Below the pieces are notes generated by a model that was given only the letters and a program-made list of their open reading frames with translations, was not told where the DNA came from and did not search any database. Source: Peronospora farinosa (taxonomy: Eukaryota; Oomycota; Peronosporomycetes; Peronosporales; Peronosporaceae). From it: DNA of 64,000 nucleotides. How positions within the stretch are numbered: the stretch's first letter is position 1; each line of letters opens with the position of its first letter. The DNA lies in NCBI GenBank assembly GCA_947646735.1, contig CANTFK010000035.1:293837-357836 (forward strand), read 5' to 3'. The position numbers and the translations under genes were made by a program. Below are positions 56,561-64,000 of the stretch, piece after piece.

Positions 56561-57185
56561 CACCGGTCAAATTATTATCCAGCTACCGGGGTCGGAAATC
56601 GTAATCCATACATTTCGGATCGCGGTCAATAGTATCGGATCACGGTCATTAATTTTCGGATTGGGATCAACTTCTTAAAAATCGTGATCAATTAATCGAT
56701 CCTGTTCCGGATCAGTCCCTTAGATCGTATTGATCACAAATGGACGTTGCGTTTATCTTCAATCTCCTTTTATTCTGCGATCTTATTGCTAGTACCGTAT
56801 GCTAGAGCACCTTCATCCGCGGATCGCGATACGATCTTTGTATATTTCATTACCTTTCCTATTATTTCGTATTTTGGACGGGTTAAAAAAAATTCTTTGG
56901 CAAAGGTTATGCATGGTGATCCATTAGTGACCCCGTAAATTTTTTAACGATTCTTTTGTTCGATCCGTTGTGGCTTTAACGCTATTGTCTGCCATTCATT
57001 ATATCGACGTGATTAAACTGAGACATACCCTGGAGAACGAGGGATCATATCTGTAGCTATCGACTTACCAATTTATCACTGAGATTCGTGATCTGCAGGT
57101 ACTTTTTTCTGCCAGGTCCAAAATTACAGTAGGAACCCAATTGGGACCACGCGTTACCCATAATTTTGCATCCGGAAGATCGAGG

Positions 57186-57753
57186 CTAATCGTAACTCCC
57201 CGCTAAAATATTTACATGCTGGATTTTAGCCTTAATAATTTGAATCTTTGAATTGTATGAGGGCCGTCGTCCTGAAATATGAATACGAACTTTATCCGGC
57301 AAACAAAGTGTTCCATCAGCGAGATCGAGGCGAATTACAGCCGGGACCATAAAATCCATCCCGAAAATTGCTTCTTGGCCAGCTTGATCACCAACCCAAA
57401 CATCAAAATAATACATTAGCGATCCTGCCAATGTGACTTTGATCTTGTAAATCATCTTCTAGTACCATATAACTATCAAAAATTAAACGCTCAAATGTCA
57501 TGTAAGAACTTTCTCCAATTCCCACACATTCTTGTCTCTGGCTTTCGTCGATGACACAGCCAACCTTACGAGCAAAGGTGGTGTCAATAATTGAGACTTC
57601 GGCACCGGAATTAATAAGCATCGTGGCCTTTTCATTATTGATCTTGCCTGTGGCTTTCGCTTGCTTATACCATTTACCAGGCACAAAATATTTCCAATAT
57701 CCACGAGTGTCGGGTTTTATTCCATCATACTTCTTATCGTAAAAATTCATCAA
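57186..57753 (-). pseudogene. element D protease
   Basis: Frames 57403-57753 and 57186-57455 contain ATMLINSGAEVSIIDTTFARKVG and EAIFGMDFMVPAVIRLD. The catalytic Asp of DSG/DTG reads Asn (INSGAE). Confidence 0.8.
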
Positions 57754-57859
57754 CTCTCTTGACGCTGGAAACGAAAGATGAAGTTTTCAAATCCAAATTG
57801 CATATATTGTTATCCATTTTTTCCGTTTCATTAATCTCGCAGTCTTCCCTCCTTTCGAT

Positions 57860-59595
57860 AAATGCATAAATGCAGAGCCTAGAACGCTCGACTCGTACCA
57901 GATACTAACCTAGCGAGCGTCCTAGTTTAACATTTTTCCGCATTTTCTTATAGCATTCCTGCATGTTTGTTTGGTACATACCACTTGCGGATCAGATTAT
58001 AGGATACCTCCATAGGACACTTACCCACCATATGCAACTCTCCACAAGCACGGCAAACAAAAAAAACTTTTCTCCGATGCATATCCTTTGCGGATGCAAT
58101 TCTGGCATGTTAACCTTTTCCAACAGCCTCTATCATTATGTTTGATGGAACCACAATGGGTGCAAGGTTTCATATGCATGTTCCCGTCCGTGCGACCAGC
58201 TTAATCCGACATATTTGAACGATCATCTTGATCACAAACGATCTCGGAGGGTCTGGTCTTGTAGTCGAATATATCTGGCGTTAGTCGCCATCGGGTTCGG
58301 ATCCGCTAAGATCTGATTCCGATTCACTGCCCGCAGTATCCATGCGAATGTCTCTAACCGCACGAGTTGGTTTGGAGGGAGCTGGCGTAGAAAGGGTTAT
58401 TACCTTCTGTCGAATTTTATTCGATCCCATTGAAGCCTCACCGCGACGATCGCGTCCTCCCTAATATGCACGAAGAGTTTCCCTTAAAGCTTCAGCATCT
58501 TGCAAACGCAATAATAAGAGCTGGTTATCCAAAGTTTAATGTAATATTCCACATGTTCGCGTTTCACTTCGGGAGTGCAATCCATGCCATCTAAAACTTA
58601 AGTTCATGTTCGCATACCAGCCACATTCAGTCGATAGAGATATTTAAGTGGCAGTCCACCCGAACGCTTCCGCGCATGATAATATTGTCGCCCAACGGAT
58701 ACCCCCTGTCCACAAAAATCTTCCACGAGACTTTCCAATAACCTTTTCCATGAGTTCCTCGTTTATCTTCTTTATTGACGATGCCAATTTTGAGCTGGTC
58801 CAATTAGCAGGTCGCCGAACACTAGACATTTTCGCTGTCTGGGGCTTGATCGCGTAAGAAAGTGGACTTAACCTTACCGACCCAACTAATCGCTCGATCT
58901 TCGGTCCTAGTCTATCCCCCGCAATTTTTTTTAAATCTGATATCGCTGACATGGAGCGGGACTTCAGATCCCCGATGACATCTCCGTAGTTGACACCAAG
59001 GTCTTCTTGGCTCGCCAATCATCGAAATCATCAGGGTCGTAATCATCAGTTGGCTATGGTGCGATCGTAGCGTTAAAATATACATGATATTCCGATAAAT
59101 TCCGTTTTAGATCCTTCCATATAATTGATTCTCCAGCTGATCCCATTAATAAATTACAAAATGTTGTTTCTCGATCGCGATCTTTCACTTGTCTTGATCG
59201 CTATCCGATTTGATGGCCTTCTATTTTCTTCCAATATGACTTCGACTTCTTTTTCTTAGACGCGATTCCTGAAACTAGAGGAGTAATATTTGATAAAAAT
59301 CGTTCAATATTACCCGTCGATTTTCATCCAGCAGATCGTACTTTACAGCACGATCTGCGAGGGTTTCCGAAGAAACCTGGGGAGAGGGTAGAGGTTTTCT
59401 TCCAAATTAATTTCTTGATCTTCCTCTTCGATTTCTTTTCATCTGCGCCCCTCCCAAGACGCTGATAATCTAGATATTTTATTGTTTTACGCGCCCGCGG
59501 CGATCCCTCTGCCGCTAAGGCTTCAATCCCAGGCTTAGTCGTCATTGTGACATCTTCTCTTAAGGACTCACTATGAAATCCCGAGATACCAGAAG
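57860..59595 (-). pseudogene. element D gag
   Basis: Decayed frames: zinc knuckle relics (about 58000-58170), gag core 58644-59018 (ending near LPLKYL-type sequence shared with element B) and the Lys/Glu-rich N-terminus 59324-59560. Many stops. Confidence 0.65.
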
Positions 59596-59613
59596 ATCTG
59601 GGCACGCGCACCA
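59596..59613 (-). promoter_or_regulatory. gypsy primer binding site of element D
   Basis: Minus strand TGGTGCGCGTGCCCAGAT, one base from the LTR; differs from element B by one base. Confidence 0.7.
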
Positions 59614-59614
59614 C

Positions 59615-60551
59615 AATGGTGAAGTGGGTTTCACTAAATTTCTGATGCGACTCCAACTCTCCACTGGCGTCCGGCTATTGACTAACGGAGGGGGTACTCC
59701 GATTCCGTGTATGAAGCCTTTCTCTCCTTTTGTACCCGTCGGTTGGGCGGGTTGCAATCTTCTCGGTGGACTTGAGTCGATGATGATCCGAATTGTGTTT
59801 GGAATAGGGGTTTTTGGCGATCGTGCGGAAATCTTTACAGGATCGACCGAGTACTTGTTTGTTGATCTTCCCAATAGATCCCTATAGTCTAATAAGGCGA
59901 AGCTTGAATCTTCTGACCACTTGATCCGTCCTGCACTTGCTTGCCTTGCCTATATTTGTTATTTCTGCGTCCGATCGCAGTTGAGTTGTTGTGTTGAGAA
60001 TTCCTTCGCCTGGCCAAAAACAATCCAGGGTGCACTTGTAGTCGATATTTTCGGCGTCGGGAGGCCAAATATCCTGCTCGGAATCGAGAAGTCGACACGT
60101 GTATTTAGAAGCAAAGTGAACTCTGTTTAATGTTAACCAATCAAATACCAAACCTATGATCTTGCCTATCTGTATCCCAGACTCTACTGCCACGTGTCGC
60201 CTTATTGGAAAAAATCAGGCCTCCTTATGTGGTCCACCTCAGATACCGTCGTTATCTTGTCGATCCGGATTTCGGATCGAGGTTACGGATCGATTCGTAA
60301 CTAGTTACGTATCGCGATCCAGATTTGTCAATCCGGATTTTTCGATCCGTCAATCCGGTCTTTTCAGATCGTGACTATAGTGTGTGTCCCACACGGGACA
60401 CTCTTTTTTTATTGAAATTCTTCTGTTTTCTTGATCCTGTTGACCCCTCGTCCAACCGTGTCTCACGGCTTATGGACAATCAGAGAGCGAAAATTTATCA
60501 ACAATGTTCACTTGATCGATTCCTTTCAAACTTTCCGATTTCTGTACCACA
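59615..60551 (-). repeat. element D 5' LTR (subfamily beta)
   Basis: Inverted near-identical partner of 45411-46348. Right border CTGTACCACA at 60551, left border AATGGTGAAG (mutated TGTGGTGAAG) at 59615. Confidence 0.85.
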
Positions 60552-61140
60552 CGAAGGGTGGTGCGAAGAACTAGAATGCACGACGCACGGGTTTAGCATC
60601 TGCTTAAGATGGGCTGGAAAATGTGAGAGAGCAGTAGGGGCGAGATGCCCTACTGTCGCGAAATCTGAAGCTACCCCTATGTCTAAAGTTATTGAACAAA
60701 TGGGTAGCATAGATCCTGAGGTTCCGAAAGGTCGGACCTCAACCCTTTTGGTCTATAGCGCTCGAGTACGAGGCAATGGCCAAGTGATGACCCTTCTAGT
60801 TGGTTCGGGTGCATCACAAAACTTTGTGAAACTCGCGGCTTTGAAAAAGAGTCCGGCGAATTATGAGTCGCTTTGCCAGGATGGCAAGCGAGAAGAGGCG
60901 TCGTTCGCTTAGCGAACGGCGCGATTGTTAAATCGGTGGAGTTCAAGCTGAGCTCGCCTTCAGTTTCAGTGACTTTCTCTTGTAATGAGAAGTTCACAGT
61001 GCTAGTTATGGAGAGTCGGTATGACCTCATCCTAGACATGCTTTGGTTAATTAAACACCATCCATGGATTGACTACAGTCGATAACTCTACGTAGGACAC
61101 CAAAAAGGACGTGCTCCTGCGGAGGCTTATGCGATTGATG
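60552..61140 (+). pseudogene. element G gag end and retropepsin
   Basis: Frame 60535-60912 has a degenerate Cys/His-type segment (CLRWAGKCERAVGARC) and the protease motif TLLVGSGASQNFVKLAAL (Asp of DSG replaced by Gly). Frame 60873-61085 continues the protease (MESRYDLILDMLWLIKHHPWIDY). A stop/frameshift near 60910 separates them. Confidence 0.75.
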
Positions 61141-61142
61141 CT

Positions 61143-61877
61143 GTGTCACACACAGTGTTAATTGCGTCGAAGGTATGTCTACGTCACCGAGCACCACCCA
61201 GCTCGGTTAGACCTAAAGTAGTTGGAATTGCCCTGACAGGATGTCAGGTGACACATATTCCTACCCAGGTAGAAAAGACTGGTGCAGTGGATGGGGCGAT
61301 GACAGATAGTCATGCGTCCAATGGTCCTGCACAGAGCCAAGAGCCTGTGGAAGTTGATGGTGGGCTGACAGGAAGTCAAGCGCCACTAGAACCGGCACAG
61401 AGCCAAAAGCCTAGTGCGGTTGGAAGGAGTGCGTTAGCTGAGGCAGCAACGACACCTTCTTCCAGGTCAAAGGTCGTGGTGACTCGAAGAACGAACATCA
61501 GACGTATTAAGACGATCAAGGGCACGTCGAAACGAGTGACCCTTGGATCAGTCTCGGTCCAAGAGGACGGACCTACGAACGAGTTGTTCGAGGCCGTCGA
61601 AGACAAAATGCCGGAGGCATCCTCAGTTGAGGTGCTCCAACTTGTCTTGGCATCTGCCGAGGAGATAGTCTCAGAGATGACGTGGGATCTGTTCCTTTCC
61701 AAACTAAAGGAAGGAAAGATCCACGAGATAGTCGGACCAGTTCCAGAAGAGAACGTGGTGGACTGTTGCTCGTCGCTCACAATGGACGAGAGCGACTTAG
61801 AGACCGAAAAAAAGAAACGGTTCGCTGCTCAAGGCTGGGATACCTTGAAGGACGTCCCGTTTTATGATGTTCTGTAG
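61143..61877 (+). CDS. element G linker between protease and RT
   Basis: 244-codon open frame, Ala/Ser/Glu-rich, with two approximate copies of QSQEPVEVDGGLTGSQAP / GAVDGAMTDSHASNGPA. It ends GWDTLKDVPFYDVL and stops just before the RT frame. It is part of the G polyprotein, not a stand-alone gene. Confidence 0.6.
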   Translation: MSHTVLIASKVCLRHRAPPSSVRPKVVGIALTGCQVTHIPTQVEKTGAVDGAMTDSHASNGPAQSQEPVEVDGGLTGSQAPLEPAQSQKPSAVGRSALAEAATTPSSRSKVVVTRRTNIRRIKTIKGTSKRVTLGSVSVQEDGPTNELFEAVEDKMPEASSVEVLQLVLASAEEIVSEMTWDLFLSKLKEGKIHEIVGPVPEENVVDCCSSLTMDESDLETEKKKRFAAQGWDTLKDVPFYDVL

Positions 61878-62760
61878 AAACACCGTGATGTGTTTCCAGC
61901 AGAAGTGCCGAGCCGCCTACCGGCCGATAGGGGAATCAGGCACGAAATTGACCCAGAACCTGGCACCAAGTATTGTGTGACCTGGCAATGGACGTTGCCG
62001 AAGGAACAAGTCGATTACATCTCTAAGTTCTTCACCAGGCGAGGCAAGGCGGGACATGTACGCGAGAGCATGTCACCTCGCTGCATCCCGACCTTATATA
62101 TGCGTAAAGCAACAGGTGGATGGCGCGTGTTTCATGCTTATAATAAGCTGAACACGGCCACCATTCCGGCGCAAACGTCGATCCCGCGCAAATAACTCCT
62201 GTTGAACTCATTGGGATAGTCAACTATCTATTCCGCGTTGGATCTGAAGGATGGCTACTATCAGGTTCTCATGAGAGATACCGATGTAGCCAAAAGGCAG
62301 TAAGCACCCCAAGCGGTATGCTGTGGGAGTGGCTTGTGATGCCACAAGGGTTGAAAAATGCTCCGGCAACATTCAACCGAGTGGTGGCTCACGTGATGCG
62401 TCAGCACCGTGCCTACGCGCCCCATTACTTTGACGATGTATTCGTGCATAGTAGGGCTGAGGACGGTCTGAGCGCGATATAGTCGCACAAGCGTCATTTA
62501 GACGCTGTGTTGCAGACTCTGGGTGACGCCCAATTATACGTGAACTTGCAAAAGTGCGTAATAGGGGTCCCCGAGATACCTGTACTGGGCTGCATCGTAG
62601 GTGCACATGGTGTACGAGCAGACCCAGAAAAGGTAAAGGCTGTAAAGGAATGGCCAGTCCCACGTCATGTGAAGGATCTGCGCCAATTCCTTGGGCTCGC
62701 TAATTACTTGCATAAGTACAGCAAAATTTATGCGGAGTAGACTAAGCCATTGTCTGACCT
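61878..62760 (+). pseudogene. element G reverse transcriptase
   Basis: RT pieces: LPADRGIRHEIDPEPGTKY and RKATGGWRVFHAYNKLN (61890-62195), SALDLKDGYYQVLMRD (about 62235), the catalytic HYFDDVFVHSR (about 62425-62458, YFDD intact) and LGCIVGAHGVRADPEKVKA and LRQFLGLANYL (62507-62740). Frameshifts and stops lie between these pieces. Confidence 0.85.
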
Positions 62761-63279
62761 TTGAAAAAGAATGCAGAATGGACTTGGTCAAAGGAACAAG
62801 AAGATGCGTTCACATCAGTGATGCAATCTCTTGTAGAAGCACCGGTCTTGGCATTGCCAGACGCGGATAAGCCCTTTAGCGTCGTCTGCGATGCAAGCAA
62901 TTTTGCCATTGGCAGCGCGCTCATGCAGAAGGATGACAACGGCGTTGACCGTGTCATTACGTATCGGTATCGGATTTTGAAAGCTGCCGAGCTGAATTAC
63001 CCTGTGCATGACAAGGAGCTACTTTCCATTAAGTATGCCCTTGTGAGGTTTCGAGTGCACCTCTTGGGCACCGAACCTTTTGTGGTTTATACGGATCACG
63101 CATCACTGCGTACCGCTATAAATTCACCGTACCTATCGCCGAGAATGGCGAGATGGCAAACATTCTTCTCTGAATTTAATTTCAAAGTTGAATTTAAGCC
63201 AGGTAAGTCGAATGTCTTGGCTGACGCTTTATCGCGCAGACCAGCTCTTCAAGAAAAGACGCCAAGAAAGTTTGTTTAG
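62761..63279 (+). pseudogene. element G RNase H
   Basis: 172-codon frame with PFSVVCDASNFAIGSALMQ, ELNYPVHDKELLSIKYAL, VYTDHASLRTAI and LADALSRRPALQ. The Asp/Glu residues of an ordinary gypsy RNase H are present. A single RNase H, unlike elements B and D. The frame is intact but isolated by a stop from RT. Confidence 0.85.
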
Positions 63280-63289
63280 TGGGAATGCA

Positions 63290-64000
63290 CAAGTTGAGTC
63301 TTAAACATTGGCAGCCATGAAGGCCTACCATGTGACGAGCTCAATGGCCTCCGATATCAAGGAGTGCTACAGTCAGGATTACCAATGTCGCTTGCTGTTG
63401 GATCATTTTAGTGGGCGAAAGATTACCCTTCCGTCGCACCTCAAAGCGAAACTAAATCGCTTTAGTTCAGTGATGGCTTGTCATGGCATCAGCTGTCACC
63501 CTGCGATCTCTTGAGAATCTATGTCCCTCATGACACAGATCGCAAGCTGATGATACTTCACGAGTGCCATGATGCGCCATCTAGAAGGCATCTGGGCCGT
63601 GAAAAGACATTCTTACGAGTGTCAGAGAAATTTTGGTGGCCCCACTTATATCGGTGGGTGGCCAACAATATTGATGGGTGGCCAACTATATTCGCTCTTG
63701 TGAAGAATGTCAGCGCATAAAGCCTGCGCTTTCGAACAGTGCGCCACTGAAGCCACTGCCGATTCCAACTGAATGTTGGAAGTCGGTCAGTTTGGACTTC
63801 ATGTTTGGCTTACCGCCTGAACATAAAGGCAGGACGGCGCTCGTTGTCTTTGTAGACAGACTGAACAAGATGGTGCATTTAGCACCATGTAGCACCAAGA
63901 TCTCAGGAAAAGAGGCTGCCCTCTTGTTCCTGGATCATGTGTATCGACTACACGGGATGCTCGAATCCATAGTATCGGATCGGGATCCATGTTTATGTCG
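63290..64000 (+). pseudogene. element G integrase, runs off the window
   Basis: Zinc domain (ILHECHDAPSRRHLGREKTF, WWPHLYRWV) then core pieces (SLDFMFGLPPEHKGRTALVVFVDRLNKMVHLAP, SDRDPCL) in changing frames. A short duplication of GGGTGGCCAAC (about 63655-63690) breaks the frame. Truncated by the window end. Confidence 0.8.

Larger units (their letters stand above)
47714..60551 (-). mobile_element. gypsy chromodomain element D, interrupted by a solo LTR
   Basis: Minus-oriented element with 5' LTR 59615-60551, primer site, gag, protease, RT, two RNase H domains, integrase, chromodomain, aORF on the opposite strand and 3' LTR 47714-48626. A plus-oriented LTR (50923-52155) sits between chromodomain and aORF. 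Its own 5' and 3' LTRs belong to different subfamilies, so the element is a recombinant. No matching flanking duplication. Confidence 0.8.

Overview
The window is eukaryotic nuclear DNA, almost certainly from a plant-pathogenic oomycete of the Peronosporales (a Phytophthora or downy-mildew relative; the genus cannot be fixed from sequence alone). Reasons: a secreted protein with an R-x-L-R motif (20725-21984), compact genes with introns of roughly 45-80 bp, host genes with stramenopile-like architecture, and copia and Ty3/gypsy elements of oomycete type. No tRNA, rRNA or CRISPR array was recognised.

Layout. 1-6.2 kb: two host genes on the minus strand, an alpha-actinin (three exons) and a CobW/G3E zinc-handling GTPase. 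6.2-19.3 kb: repeats. These are an array of small hairpins, a degenerate copia element (7160-10030), gag and LTR of a gypsy element (10030-11180), an integrase-chromodomain relic (11190-12770), an LTR between inverted repeats, and a young complete copia insertion (14803-19290, 5-bp target duplication). 19.3-28.5 kb: a gene island with two foldback hairpins, the RXLR-type effector, a damaged selenocysteine lyase/cysteine desulfurase, a Beclin/ATG6 gene with an embedded dysferlin-like domain, a zinc-ribbon plus WW-domain gene, and a tail-anchored protein gene with two in-frame stops.

28.5-64 kb: nested and recombined gypsy elements. Element B (29715-42199, minus) has gag, protease, RT, two RNase H domains, integrase and chromodomain. 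It also has an extra ORF on the opposite strand between pol and the 3' LTR. Element C (42200-46348, plus) and element D (47714-60551, minus) are related and carry the same antisense ORF in broken form. Element G is a different gypsy family. Its gag lies at 46349-47501 on the minus strand and its protease-RT-RNase H-integrase at 60552-64000 on the plus strand. The two halves are separated by a 13-kb segment bounded by near-identical inverted LTRs. The flanks share a 4-bp CGAA duplication only if the segment is flipped, which points to an inversion by LTR-LTR recombination.

The best candidate for something little described is the antisense ORF conserved in three diverged chromodomain gypsy copies. 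Next are the Beclin-dysferlin architecture and the LTR-mediated inversion. Nearly all transposon genes are broken; the host genes other than the lyase and the tail-anchored gene look intact once introns are allowed for.
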